Positions 9,282-18,841 of a DNA stretch of 64,000 bases are shown here, one piece after another. Position 1 is the first letter of the stretch, and each line of letters starts with the position of its first letter. A model generated the notes under the pieces. The model did no database searches, was not told where the DNA came from, and saw only the letters and a program-made list of their open reading frames with translations. The position numbers and the translations under genes were made by a program. The stretch comes from G963662605 sp963667005 (GTDB lineage: Bacteria > Bacteroidota > Ignavibacteria > Ignavibacteriales > Ignavibacteriaceae), in NCBI GenBank assembly GCA_963667005.1, contig OY762937.1, positions 2,666,001-2,730,000 of the forward strand, read 5' to 3'.

Positions 9282-12200
9282 ATGATAAAAAGATTTCTGT
9301 TTTTCGTATTGGTAATCTCGGTATCCGGCTGGGTATATGGGAATCAATATAAGAGTTCAGCCGTAGGGTCATGGAATGCAACAGCTTCCTGGCAGATTTC
9401 TACGGATGGTGGTAGTACGTTTAGTGCGGCGGGCTCAGTGCCGGGGACACTGGCAACAGATACCGTGTTTATCCGTGATGGTGACACAATCACCATTAAT
9501 CAGAGTGCCAAGATTGCAGCTTTAACGATTGGTGCAGGCGCAACTGGCGGTTTGAAATTCGAAAACGTTACAACAGTGAGGGTGTTAGAAGTTACAGGTG
9601 ACTTTGTAATGAATGCAGGTTCTTCATTCGCGCATGGAATATCTGTAACGGTTATACACCAATTTATTTTAGGTGGAAATTTTACGATTAACAATGCCGC
9701 TAAACTTGCTTTATACAGCGCTAGCACCAGAGGTGTGGCATTTATTTTTAACAAGAGTGCGTCGGGCGATCAAACAATCTCCGCGAATGGAACTCCTGCT
9801 ACCTTCGATTTTGGATTTCTCAAAATTAGAAGAGCGAATGATGCCGACAGAGTATTGGCATCTTGCAACATGAATATTAAAGGTGGAAATACTGGTCTTG
9901 TCATAACCAAGGGCATATTTGAAATAAGCGCAGGTACCTTGATTCTTCCTTCAGCCGTAACGGGCGCAGGTGCTAACTGGAATGCTGATAGTACTGGTAC
10001 TTTCAAAGTAAGCGGATCAGCTAAGGTATACTTTACCAGTGGTATTGCTGGTTCATCCTCTGGCCAGCTCGGTACTATAATCATTAATACGAGTGATACC
10101 GTTACCTTAGGGTACAATACCACAGCTCAGGGAGCCGTGAAATTGGATAATGCGAATATCTTTAACATGCAGGGCGGCACTTTGAATGTTAACGGCCGCT
10201 TTGTAACGTCATCTGGTACATCAACTATATCGGGCGGACAAATTAATATCGATCCGCAAAATAGAGGGACTGCCGGTTCTGTGAGCCTTGCAGCTACACA
10301 AAACCCATTTGAAGTTTCCTCATCAGGAACTCTCAATATGTCGGGTGGAACTGTTTGCGTCGTGAATCCGGATTCGGGAAGCGGCTCAGGGCTGGAGGTT
10401 AAAATCAGCGGCGCCCTTAACATGACTGGTGGCACAATAAGCCTTGGTAATGGTGTCGCGTCAAAATCAGGTTCTGCAGATGGTTTTGAAATTTACTTTT
10501 CATCTGGTAAAGTACCTTATAACTTAACCATCAATAATCCTTCTGGCACGAATCGCCATGTAGTTTGCACAAACCACACTACATACAATAGTTTTTCAAT
10601 CGGCAATAATCTGAATATTATAGCTGGTGAACTACGTACAACTGCTCCTGACGGAAGACCGGCAAACCTGACAATCGGTGGAAACTGGACAAATAATGGT
10701 ACTTACACATCACATGACTCTAGTTTAGTAACTTTTAACGGTAAAGCTGCACAGGCAATCGGTGGATCGTCTCCGACCACTTTTGGAAGACTTTCCATTA
10801 ATGATTCGTCTGCGGTGGTTACTATCGGTACTCCCACAACAATAAAATTAACCGGACTTGTCTATCCAAATGCAACCTTAGCAATTGGTGCAACGTTGAC
10901 CAATAACGGGACAACAACCATAAACGGTAATTTCCAAATTAATGATGGTGGTTGGGCTACTGGAAACGGTTTTGTGTACAACTCAACCGGAGTCTTGATT
11001 TTTAACAATGCTTCCAGTCAATATGGCATTAATGGTGATGCTTATTGGCCAGATGCTTCCGGACCACGCACAGTTACTGTGCAAGGTGCTGGTGGAATCA
11101 GTTTGAACGTACCTAGGACAGTCGTTAGTCTTGTTCAGGCCTCTGCCGGTATATCTAATGGAAATAACTTGACCGTATATGGCACATTCAAATTGAACGG
11201 TGGTGGTTATATTTCCGGTACTCCGACCTATGGCTCAGCATCAACTTTAATTTACAATACGGGTGGTACATACGGCAGATATGATGAATGGAATAATACT
11301 GACCCCGCTAATGTACAACTCAGCAACAATACGACTTTAAATTATCCTAATGGCTCACATATTGCAGCTCGCAGTCTTACCGGCAATCTAACAATAGACG
11401 CCGGTTCAGCACTTTGGATGGATTATGATAGTCCTAATCCGGGTGTCAGCGCCTTAAGTGTTGGTGGAAATCTGACACTGAATGGACAAATGTCACTTGG
11501 TAATCAACCCGGTGGTGACTTAAATATAGGCGGAAATCTTACCATAACCGGCAGCCTATATCCTCAATCAAGAGCAGTTACTCTCAACGGAACAGCAGCC
11601 CAAACAATTACTGGCAGCACTTCATTTGACTATTTAACGATTAACAATCCAGCAGGAGTTGTATTAGCTTCTGATGAAAAAATCAATAGCGCTCTTACGC
11701 TGACAAGTGGATTACTTGATGTTGGAAGTCATACTTTACTACTTGCGAATGCTGCAGGAATTGCCGGAACTCCAACTGCTGCCAATATGATAGTTGGAAC
11801 CGCAGGATCAGGTAAGGTTAAAAAACTTATGAATACATCAGCTCCGCACAGTTTCACCTTCCCGGTGGGCGATAACAGCGGAACAGCTGAATATTCTCCT
11901 GTAACCTATACTCTTAACAGTGGCACATTCACAACAGATACCGTCGTCGTCATGGTGGCTAATGCAAAACATGCAGATAATAGCGAATCTACAAATTATC
12001 TTAATAGATATTGGTCCATTGCAAATAGTGGTGTAACGAATCCTAATTACACAGCAGTATTTACCTATGTCCCGGCTGATGTTGCAGGAACTGAAGCCAC
12101 CTTATCTGGTGCTCTGTGGAATGGAGCGGGTTGGGTGAATTTGGGTGCAGTCAATACCAGCGCTCATACATTTACGGCTTCAAACCAAACCGTATTTGGA

Positions 12201-12809
12201 GACTTTACGGCAATGATTATTGCATCCTCAGGAAGTGTCGCAGTTACTGTAATTCCGCAGGGCTTTTATAACGATGGTGATTTCTTGAATTCTCGGGATA
12301 CTATCACCGTTCTGCTTGCTGGTTCTTCTTCGCCGTACGCGGTTGTGGATTCAGCTCGTGCAATACTCGATTCATTAACTTTTACTGCTACGGCAGCCTT
12401 GTCAAGTGCCGCATCGGGGAGTTATTATCTGGTCATTAAGCATAGAAACAGTATTGAAACGTGGAGTGCTGCTCCAATTTCATTTTCTCAAGGATCAACT
12501 ACTGCCTATGATTTTACATCTGCAGTTTCCCAGGCCTATGGGAACAATCTCGTGGCTGTCGGTTCGGTTCCACGGTACGCCATGTATAGCGGAGATGTAA
12601 ATCAGGACGGATATGTTGATCCTTTAGATTTATCTATGGTTGATCAGGCATCTTTTAATTATGAAGCTGGTGCTGCCTTGGCAACGGATATTAATGGCGA
12701 TCAGTTTGTTGATCCGCTTGATTTATCAATTTGCGATCAAAACTCATTCAACTATGTCGGAATTAAAACTCCTGTTTCCGGCAGGGTAAGGCTTCATCAC
12801 ACTAAATAA
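9282..12809 (+). CDS. Large secreted beta-solenoid protein with C-terminal dockerin-like EF-hand pair
   Basis: 1,175 residues, signal peptide ending near WVYG, then a long low-complexity series of short Gly/Asn/Thr/Ser-rich strands with repeated phrases such as GGNLTI, GGNWTNNGT and NGTAAQTITG, typical of right-handed beta-solenoid surface proteins. The last ~60 residues contain two Ca-binding dockerin-like repeats, DVNQDGYVDPLDLSMVDQ and DINGDQFVDPLDLSICDQ. Unlike its neighbours it has no YPNPFNPST sorting domain; it ends RVRLHHTK. GGAG precedes the ATG. It sits between two alginate lyases, so it may be a binding or scaffold component of the alginate system; I cannot assign an activity. Confidence 0.7.
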   Translation: MIKRFLFFVLVISVSGWVYGNQYKSSAVGSWNATASWQISTDGGSTFSAAGSVPGTLATDTVFIRDGDTITINQSAKIAALTIGAGATGGLKFENVTTVRVLEVTGDFVMNAGSSFAHGISVTVIHQFILGGNFTINNAAKLALYSASTRGVAFIFNKSASGDQTISANGTPATFDFGFLKIRRANDADRVLASCNMNIKGGNTGLVITKGIFEISAGTLILPSAVTGAGANWNADSTGTFKVSGSAKVYFTSGIAGSSSGQLGTIIINTSDTVTLGYNTTAQGAVKLDNANIFNMQGGTLNVNGRFVTSSGTSTISGGQINIDPQNRGTAGSVSLAATQNPFEVSSSGTLNMSGGTVCVVNPDSGSGSGLEVKISGALNMTGGTISLGNGVASKSGSADGFEIYFSSGKVPYNLTINNPSGTNRHVVCTNHTTYNSFSIGNNLNIIAGELRTTAPDGRPANLTIGGNWTNNGTYTSHDSSLVTFNGKAAQAIGGSSPTTFGRLSINDSSAVVTIGTPTTIKLTGLVYPNATLAIGATLTNNGTTTINGNFQINDGGWATGNGFVYNSTGVLIFNNASSQYGINGDAYWPDASGPRTVTVQGAGGISLNVPRTVVSLVQASAGISNGNNLTVYGTFKLNGGGYISGTPTYGSASTLIYNTGGTYGRYDEWNNTDPANVQLSNNTTLNYPNGSHIAARSLTGNLTIDAGSALWMDYDSPNPGVSALSVGGNLTLNGQMSLGNQPGGDLNIGGNLTITGSLYPQSRAVTLNGTAAQTITGSTSFDYLTINNPAGVVLASDEKINSALTLTSGLLDVGSHTLLLANAAGIAGTPTAANMIVGTAGSGKVKKLMNTSAPHSFTFPVGDNSGTAEYSPVTYTLNSGTFTTDTVVVMVANAKHADNSESTNYLNRYWSIANSGVTNPNYTAVFTYVPADVAGTEATLSGALWNGAGWVNLGAVNTSAHTFTASNQTVFGDFTAMIIASSGSVAVTVIPQGFYNDGDFLNSRDTITVLLAGSSSPYAVVDSARAILDSLTFTATAALSSAASGSYYLVIKHRNSIETWSAAPISFSQGSTTAYDFTSAVSQAYGNNLVAVGSVPRYAMYSGDVNQDGYVDPLDLSMVDQASFNYEAGAALATDINGDQFVDPLDLSICDQNSFNYVGIKTPVSGRVRLHHTK

Positions 12810-12819
12810 TTAGTTATAC

Positions 12820-14016
12820 ATGAACAGCAAATTATTGATTTTGTTTCTGGTAGTATCATCCTTTCTTGCCTCTCCTAAGGGTGGTACACCAGGAACATTT
12901 TTTTACTCCGGTGAAAAACTAAGAATTCTTAAAGAGAGCTTTGAGACAGGCACCCTGAAAAAAGACGTGGCCATAAGTCGTTTGATGAGGGATGCCAAGA
13001 AAACCTTGAGCGTTGAGATTCCTTCAATCGTGGAAAAGAAGCAGGTACCTCCGAGCGGTGATAAACATGACTATACAAGCTTTGGAGGTTACTGGTGGCC
13101 TGATACGACAAAGCCGGATGGTAAACCATATATCCGAAGGGACGGGGTAACAAATCCGGAGGTTAATGACTATACAGATAAAATATATCTCAATAAGGTT
13201 ATAACAACAGTCAATACGCTCGCTTTAGCATATTATATAAGCGGTGATGAAACTTATAGCAAAAAAGCACTTGAAATTCTGAGGAAGTGGTTCATTTTGC
13301 CTGAAACAAAAATGAACCCGAATTTGGAATATGCCGGGTTTGTTCCAGGAAGGAATAATGGCGGTGGAAAATCAGGGCTCATTGATACACATCGGATTTA
13401 TCTTTTAGTAGATGCTTTAGTTTTGTTGGAAGATTCAGAAGCGATGTCGATTCAGGATAGTAGTGCTCTGCATTCATGGATGTCTGATTACCTCTACTGG
13501 TTGACGCACTCCAAAAACGGAGTCGATGAGGGTAAGTCGAAAAACAATCATGGTACGTGGTATGACGTACAGGTTATATCACTCGCCCTATACACAGGGA
13601 ATCTTAATTTGGCAAAACAAGTAGCAGAAAACGCTAAGGTGAAAAGAATCTCTTCGCAAGTTGAATCCGACGGAAAGCAGCCGTATGAACTTCAGCGTAC
13701 TAACTCCTGGGGTTATAGTAATTTCAATTTAGTGGCGTTCTTTTATTTGTCAATACTTTCTGAAAGGGCAGGGGTGGATATTTGGAATTATGATGATAAC
13801 GGGAAATCCATCCGCAAAGCTCTGGATTATCTTCTTCCATTCGCGCTCGATACTACAAAATGGAAAACTCAACAAATTAGCAAATTTAGTATCAAGGATT
13901 TGTACTCAATACTTTTGATCGCTGAAAAAAAATATCAGAGTTTTGAATACGGTAACTGGAGAAGAAGGTTGTTTGATGCGGAGTATGACAAGGGAAGAGC
14001 AAATTTATTTTTGTAG
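12820..14016 (+). CDS. Alginate lyase, PF05426 family (PL5/PL38-like)
   Basis: 398 residues with a signal peptide (ending near LASPKG). Features of the Alginate_lyase family are the N-terminal SFGGYWWPDT, the NPEVNDYTDK stretch, GFVPGRNNGGGKSGLIDTHR and the catalytic-region NNHGTWYDVQ, whose Asn/His/Tyr-type residues lie in an alpha/alpha barrel. Such enzymes degrade polymannuronate or related glucuronans in the periplasm. It has no T9SS tail. There is no clear ribosome-binding site before the ATG, which is only 10 bp after the previous stop, so translation may be coupled. It is the last gene of the alginate locus and is followed directly by a strong terminator. Confidence 0.82.
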   Translation: MNSKLLILFLVVSSFLASPKGGTPGTFFYSGEKLRILKESFETGTLKKDVAISRLMRDAKKTLSVEIPSIVEKKQVPPSGDKHDYTSFGGYWWPDTTKPDGKPYIRRDGVTNPEVNDYTDKIYLNKVITTVNTLALAYYISGDETYSKKALEILRKWFILPETKMNPNLEYAGFVPGRNNGGGKSGLIDTHRIYLLVDALVLLEDSEAMSIQDSSALHSWMSDYLYWLTHSKNGVDEGKSKNNHGTWYDVQVISLALYTGNLNLAKQVAENAKVKRISSQVESDGKQPYELQRTNSWGYSNFNLVAFFYLSILSERAGVDIWNYDDNGKSIRKALDYLLPFALDTTKWKTQQISKFSIKDLYSILLIAEKKYQSFEYGNWRRRLFDAEYDKGRANLFL

Positions 14017-14020
14017 TAAT

Positions 14021-14051
14021 AAAAAATGCCGGCTAAGCCGGCATTTTTTTT
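14021..14051. terminator. Bidirectional intrinsic terminator
   Basis: A near-perfect palindrome, AATGCCGGCT/AGCCGGCATT around one A, flanked by A and T runs on both sides. It closes the alginate locus on the + strand and the convergent deaminase gene on the - strand. Confidence 0.93.
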
Positions 14052-14068
14052 ATATCAATCACTAAATA

Positions 14069-15094
14069 TTACTTATGCTCATTCCAGAATTTATCCACGG
14101 CAGCAATAAAATTTTCTTTTTCATCAATATGAAGAAAACTGCCTTCAAAAGAGTTTTTAGCAAGAATATAGATGTCTTCTTTTGTAAGATTAAGAGCTTG
14201 AGCAGTTTGTAGATAATTTTCGTTAATATAACCGCCGAAATATGCCGGATCGTCCGAGTTCACTGTTGCACGGATACCTAAATCGAGCATTTTTTTCAAA
14301 GGATGGTGCTTTAAATCATTTACAACGCAAAGTTTCAAATTAGAAAGAGGGCAGACAGTTAAGGCAATTTTCCGCTTTGCAATTTCCTGAACGAGATTAT
14401 CATCGTCCAAGGCGCGGTTTCCATGATCAATACGCGCAATACGGAGATTTTCCAAGGCATCCCAGACATATTCTGCTGGACCTTCCTCACCGGCATGTGC
14501 AACAGTTATAAAACCAAGATGGTGTGCCTTATCATAGACCTTTTTAAATTTCGAAGGCGGATTACCAACTTCAGCAGAATCCAAGCCAACTCCAAAAATC
14601 AAATCTTTGTACGGCAGCGCTTCCTCAAGCGTTTTGAAGGCCGACTCTTCATCCTGATCCCGCAAAAAGCACATGATAAGCTTAGAACTTATTCCCAGTT
14701 TTGATTTAGCATCTTCACAAGCACGGTGGATACCCTGGATTACCGTTTTGAAAGCAATACCTCTTGCTGTATGAGTTTGAGGATCAAAAAACAACTCAAC
14801 ATGCACAACATTTTCGGTATAAACCTTAGTGAAATATGCCCATGTCATGTCATAAAAATCCTGCTCGATAATCAACACTCCGGCACCCTCGTAGTAAATG
14901 TTGAGGAATTCCTGCAGATTATTGAAATTATACGCGCTTTTCAGTTCATCAACAGATGCGTATTTTATCTTAATGCCATTTCTTTGTGCAATTTGGAACA
15001 TTAATTCAGGTTCAAACGTACCTTCAATATGAAGATGCAATTCTGCCTTTGGGATTCCTTTAATAAACTGTTCGAGTGATAAGCTTTCGGGCAT
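14069..15094 (-). CDS. Adenine deaminase (adenosine deaminase superfamily, type 2)
   Basis: 341 residues. Zn ligands HLH in PKAELHLHIEGT, substrate/catalytic AHAGEEGP, IDHG, and the NSDDPAYFGG end motif are all present. The HIEG form and the AHAGEEGP block are typical of the adenine aminohydrolase (Aah1/PA0148-like) branch rather than true adenosine deaminase (HLDG), so I expect adenine to hypoxanthine in purine salvage. The start is the ATG at 15094 with AAGGA 5 bases upstream; a longer reading to 15142 adds residues outside the domain. It stands alone and is convergent with the alginate locus. Confidence 0.85.
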   Translation of the reverse strand: MPESLSLEQFIKGIPKAELHLHIEGTFEPELMFQIAQRNGIKIKYASVDELKSAYNFNNLQEFLNIYYEGAGVLIIEQDFYDMTWAYFTKVYTENVVHVELFFDPQTHTARGIAFKTVIQGIHRACEDAKSKLGISSKLIMCFLRDQDEESAFKTLEEALPYKDLIFGVGLDSAEVGNPPSKFKKVYDKAHHLGFITVAHAGEEGPAEYVWDALENLRIARIDHGNRALDDDNLVQEIAKRKIALTVCPLSNLKLCVVNDLKHHPLKKMLDLGIRATVNSDDPAYFGGYINENYLQTAQALNLTKEDIYILAKNSFEGSFLHIDEKENFIAAVDKFWNEHK

Positions 15095-15328
15095 ACATTT
15101 CCTTAAATCGTTAAAAACTATTCTAAAAACATTAAAAATCAAGTGTAGGTAACCACAAAGATACGTTAAAAAAATAAATGCTGGAAATATTTTCGACTCT
15201 AATTATGGGATTTTATCAGGTGCTTATAAATGCAAAAGTCCATTAGCAGGATCCCGAGGTGACCACATGGTCTGCCATTTACCGGCATCATCAAAATTCG
15301 TATATTTATTAAAAAAATATGGAATTGT

Positions 15329-16747
15329 ATGCGCCAATTTATTTGTGTACTCTTTTTAGTCTGCTTTTTGGGCTTGCATCAGCAATCAATGGCTCAATTA
15401 AATAACTTAGGATCTGAATTTAAGGGAAGGTGGCAGGGCGAGCTTTCGCTGCCTAATAAGAAACTTGTATTAATTTTTAATATTACAAAAAATCAGGCTG
15501 GGGCATATTCAGCTACTCTTGATGTTCCGGAACAAGGGGCGAAAGATATATTGGCCGATAAGGTGACTACTCATAAAGATTCAATCGAGATTAAATACAG
15601 AAATCTTATTGCATCATTCATTGGAGTGCTTGTGCCTGATTCCAACATGTTATCGGGAGAATGGAAACAAGGCGGCCAAAAGTTCTCTTTGATACTCAGG
15701 AAAAATGATAAGGAATTTGTCATTAGAAGAGAACAAGATCCCGTACCTCCATTTAACTATCATGAGGAAGAAGTCACCATCCAAAATACTAAAGCGGGTA
15801 TTACACTTGCCGGTACTTTGACATACCCGAATAATGGTACAAAGTTTCCTGCTGTTGTTCTCATTACTGGATCGGGTAAGCAAAATAGGAATGAGGAAAT
15901 CTTTGGACATAGACCATTTTGGGTAATTGCAGATTATCTAACTAAACTTGGCATCGCTGTTTTACGTGTTGATGACCGTGGTGCCGGTAAATCAACCGGT
16001 GATTTTGCTGCTTCTACCACTGCAGATTTTGCAACAGATGTTGAAGCGGAAGTAAATTTTTTGAAAGCGCGTAAAGAGATTGATTCCAAACGAATTGGCT
16101 TGGTAGGGCACAGTGAAGGCGGTCTAATAGCGCCAATGGTTGCAAATAATGATAAGAGCATTGCCTTTATTGTACTGATGGCAGCGCCGGGGTTGTCCGG
16201 AGACAAGATTTTAGCGAAACAGACTGAAGATCTTGGGAAAATCGCAGGAACTGATTCTTCTATTCTTGCAGCATCAGTAGCATTTAATAAAAAGGTATAC
16301 CGGTTTATTACAACTGAAAAAGATAGTGCCCGTGCATATGAAAAGCTATTCGATGGTTACCTGCGCTATTATGAATCAGTGGGGCAGAAAACGGTGAATA
16401 AAGAAGATGTTGCTAATCAGGTAAAAGCTTTGCAAACACAATGGCTGAAATTTTTCTTGTCATATAATCCAGAACCGGCATTAAAAAAATTGAAGTGTCC
16501 TGTTTTAGCTTTAAACGGAGAAAAGGATTTACAAGTTTCTGCTAAAGAAAATCTGGCAGTAATTAAGAAGGCCTTGACTGAGTCCGGCAATACAAAATTT
16601 AAAGTCATGGAAATCAAAGGAGTTAATCATTTATTCCAGACTGCAACAACAGGGAGCCCTTCCGAGTATGCCGGTATAAAAGAAACCTTTTCACCTAATG
16701 TACTTGATCTTATGGGCACTTGGATAAAAAAAACAACTTCAAAATAA
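15329..16747 (+). CDS. Exported alpha/beta-hydrolase (S33/dienelactone-hydrolase-like) with N-terminal beta domain
   Basis: 472 residues: signal peptide (ending near QSMAQ), an N-terminal beta-rich domain (residues ~25-130), then an alpha/beta-hydrolase fold with VLITGSGKQNR, RVDDRGAGKSTG, the nucleophile elbow GHSEGG, the acid-region NGEKDLQV and KGVNHLF for the His. This architecture is common among secreted hydrolases of unknown substrate in Bacteroidota. Esterase or peptidase activity is likely; a specific role cannot be stated. It ends 6 bp from a convergent gene and appears monocistronic. Confidence 0.75.
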   Translation: MRQFICVLFLVCFLGLHQQSMAQLNNLGSEFKGRWQGELSLPNKKLVLIFNITKNQAGAYSATLDVPEQGAKDILADKVTTHKDSIEIKYRNLIASFIGVLVPDSNMLSGEWKQGGQKFSLILRKNDKEFVIRREQDPVPPFNYHEEEVTIQNTKAGITLAGTLTYPNNGTKFPAVVLITGSGKQNRNEEIFGHRPFWVIADYLTKLGIAVLRVDDRGAGKSTGDFAASTTADFATDVEAEVNFLKARKEIDSKRIGLVGHSEGGLIAPMVANNDKSIAFIVLMAAPGLSGDKILAKQTEDLGKIAGTDSSILAASVAFNKKVYRFITTEKDSARAYEKLFDGYLRYYESVGQKTVNKEDVANQVKALQTQWLKFFLSYNPEPALKKLKCPVLALNGEKDLQVSAKENLAVIKKALTESGNTKFKVMEIKGVNHLFQTATTGSPSEYAGIKETFSPNVLDLMGTWIKKTTSK

Positions 16748-16753
16748 GCGGCA

Positions 16754-18427
16754 TTATCTGTGCGAATCAGTACTGTTGATTTTCATGGTGAGGTTTACCG
16801 GAACGTTCTTTTGGAATAGCCAGGATGAATACGATTCGGATTTGATTATTTTATAGTCTTTCAAACATCCAAATGTTAGAAGAAAACTATCGTCTTTAAC
16901 CCAATATGTTTTATTGGGGGAAACAGTATAGTTCGGATCAAAACAATACCATCCGTTAAATTCGAATCCACCATCAATTGATTCAGGGTTGACATGCAAT
17001 TCATTCATGGTAAAGTCTAACAGACGCCATTTAGTACGCTGCATTGCGAAATAATCATGTGAGGCTGTAATAGTAAAAAAAACTATAACGGTAATTAAAA
17101 GGATTGATGCGTTTATGAATAATTTGGAAACAAAAAAGTCGTTCTGTCCGAATCTTCTAAGAAGCATTAATCCGAAGAGAGGAAGAAATATCAATAAGTA
17201 TCTGTCATAAAACTCCATGAGGCACAATGGGAGGAATAGAAGTATTACAGACAAAATTAAGAAATTCTCGAAAGAGAAAATCGTTTCAGTGTTCACTTTA
17301 ACACGTCTGACAAATCGTGAGCAAAAACGAAACAAAAAGTAGCCTAATAACATTCCACTGGAAATTCCTATGAAGGTCAGCAATGCCCAGATTACTAGAG
17401 GAATTTGCGGAATACTTGGAATGAAGAGTGTATCAACATCTCTAAGTGTAGCAGGACCAAGACCATAACTCCACAGGATGTTCGGACGGAATGGCAGCAA
17501 TTTGTGTGCTATAAGTAATAGAAGAAAAATTGTAACTGCAATAATCAAAAATATCAGATTGAATTGTTTCTTGTTTTTAACCAGCGCTGAGATATTCGGA
17601 GCGAAATATAAGATTACCGGCGAAAGAAAGAGCCCCATATAAATTAACACCATGCCGAGTGCTTTAAAAAAAGCTGGTAAACCGAATAATTTTTGTAGTG
17701 ACAGTGATTCAAATAATCTTTCCATTCTTATATTATTCATGAAAGGCGAAACAGCGGGGGATAGAATACTTTTCTGAAATATTATAAGTCCGCAGGCAAC
17801 TAAAATTAACAATATAATCGGATAAACTCGGATTAACCATGATTTATCTTTTTCCCAGAGGGCGAGAATTGCATATGAAAGTATAAAGAAAATGCCGATT
17901 TGTCTGAAAAATGCAGACAAAATTGAGAAACCGAAGGCGAGTACAAGAAATTTGGTCGATCGTGTATGGAAATACTTCATGTAATAATATAACCCAATCA
18001 TTGAGACTGCGCAGAAAGGTACATCAGTCATAAAAGTATTTGAGAGCAAGAAATAAACCGGGTTGAGTGCAATGACAAAAAACAATAAAATTCGGGCAAA
18101 TCTGTTGGGCGATATCTCTATCATGGAAATGTAGAAAAATATCATCCCTATCACGCTGATAAGTAAGGTGGAAAATCTCAGTGTTTCAAACGAGAATCCG
18201 GTGAAACTACACCATAAGGCTCCCCACAACACCTGAGGTAAAAGCGGGACGCAGCACCAGCCGGTTAATTCAAATCGTGAAGTTTCCAGATAAATTTGAA
18301 CACTTCGCGAATAAGACCAATCATCGTTAAGCGGAAAATTTCCACGAGGGTTAATGATGAAGATAATTGCAGTACATATGGCAATTAGAAACAACACTTC
18401 AACAACTATTTTGTACCGTGATTTCAC
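16754..18427 (-). CDS. Polytopic membrane glycosyltransferase, GT39/PMT-like
   Basis: 557 residues with an N-terminal anchor followed by NDDWSY in the first external loop, the acidic pair expected for GT-C (ArnT/PMT-like) transferases that use lipid-linked sugars, then about 11 further hydrophobic helices and a C-terminal soluble tail with a hydrophobic-poor WYCFDPNY region. GT-C enzymes glycosylate lipids or proteins on the outer face of the inner membrane. The acceptor is unknown and there is no polysaccharide cluster around it. Convergent with the hydrolase gene; the start is the ATG at 18427. Confidence 0.65.
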   Translation of the reverse strand: MKSRYKIVVEVLFLIAICTAIIFIINPRGNFPLNDDWSYSRSVQIYLETSRFELTGWCCVPLLPQVLWGALWCSFTGFSFETLRFSTLLISVIGMIFFYISMIEISPNRFARILLFFVIALNPVYFLLSNTFMTDVPFCAVSMIGLYYYMKYFHTRSTKFLVLAFGFSILSAFFRQIGIFFILSYAILALWEKDKSWLIRVYPIILLILVACGLIIFQKSILSPAVSPFMNNIRMERLFESLSLQKLFGLPAFFKALGMVLIYMGLFLSPVILYFAPNISALVKNKKQFNLIFLIIAVTIFLLLLIAHKLLPFRPNILWSYGLGPATLRDVDTLFIPSIPQIPLVIWALLTFIGISSGMLLGYFLFRFCSRFVRRVKVNTETIFSFENFLILSVILLFLPLCLMEFYDRYLLIFLPLFGLMLLRRFGQNDFFVSKLFINASILLITVIVFFTITASHDYFAMQRTKWRLLDFTMNELHVNPESIDGGFEFNGWYCFDPNYTVSPNKTYWVKDDSFLLTFGCLKDYKIIKSESYSSWLFQKNVPVNLTMKINSTDSHR

Positions 18428-18841
18428 CCGGACCTTAACTATATTGGCAATTTATTTGACTTAAAAATATACCAAATAATTTCAGTTCCTGAAAGTTAAA
18501 ATCAGTACCGGTATCTTAGGCCACTTTGGTGGTTTTACTTTAAAAGCTTTTAAATGTTTTCCGATCCACCGTGTGTTTATAATGTCTATTGGCTTTACTA
18601 TCGCAATGTGTTTTCAATGATGAGAAATCATTGAAGAGAAAATGTGCAAACTTCCGCGAGTGAACGTAAAAATTCGGAGGATTAAAAAGAGACCGTATTT
18701 CTATAATGCTTCTTGTTTTCATATATAGGCTCCTTTCTTGTTGGAAACTTACTCCAAGCTTGTATGATTGTCAATGAAGAATTTTTTGATTGTGATTCGA
18801 AATCACATTGCAAATATGTTTATATTAACTATTTAGTTATC
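18428..18841. other. Divergent intergenic region with two inverted repeats
   Basis: 414 bp between a - strand glycosyltransferase and the + strand moeB-like gene. It holds a perfect 9-bp inverted repeat, TTCAATGAT/ATCATTGAA with a GAGAA loop (18613-18635), and the 7+3+7 palindrome listed separately. No convincing small gene is seen; reading frames here are short and lack a ribosome-binding site. Confidence 0.6.
18791..18807. promoter_or_regulatory. CRP/FNR-like palindrome upstream of moeB-like gene
   Basis: TGTGATT-CGA-AATCACA is a perfect 7-bp inverted repeat ending 35 bp before the start of the next gene. It resembles CRP-type sites (TGTGA...TCACA) but the spacer is 7 rather than 6, so the family assignment is only a guess. 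Confidence 0.4.

Noticed and set aside
9500..10435. Several - strand open frames inside the beta-solenoid gene
   Set aside because: They are antisense shadows of a repetitive Thr/Asn/Gly-rich gene; none has a start signal or family motif.
1..14016. SusC/SusD-type polysaccharide utilisation locus
   Set aside because: No TonB-dependent receptor or SusD-like lipoprotein is present; carriers and lyases are of other types.
14423..15004. Two ~92-codon + strand frames inside the adenine deaminase gene
   Set aside because: Antisense shadows of a conserved enzyme.
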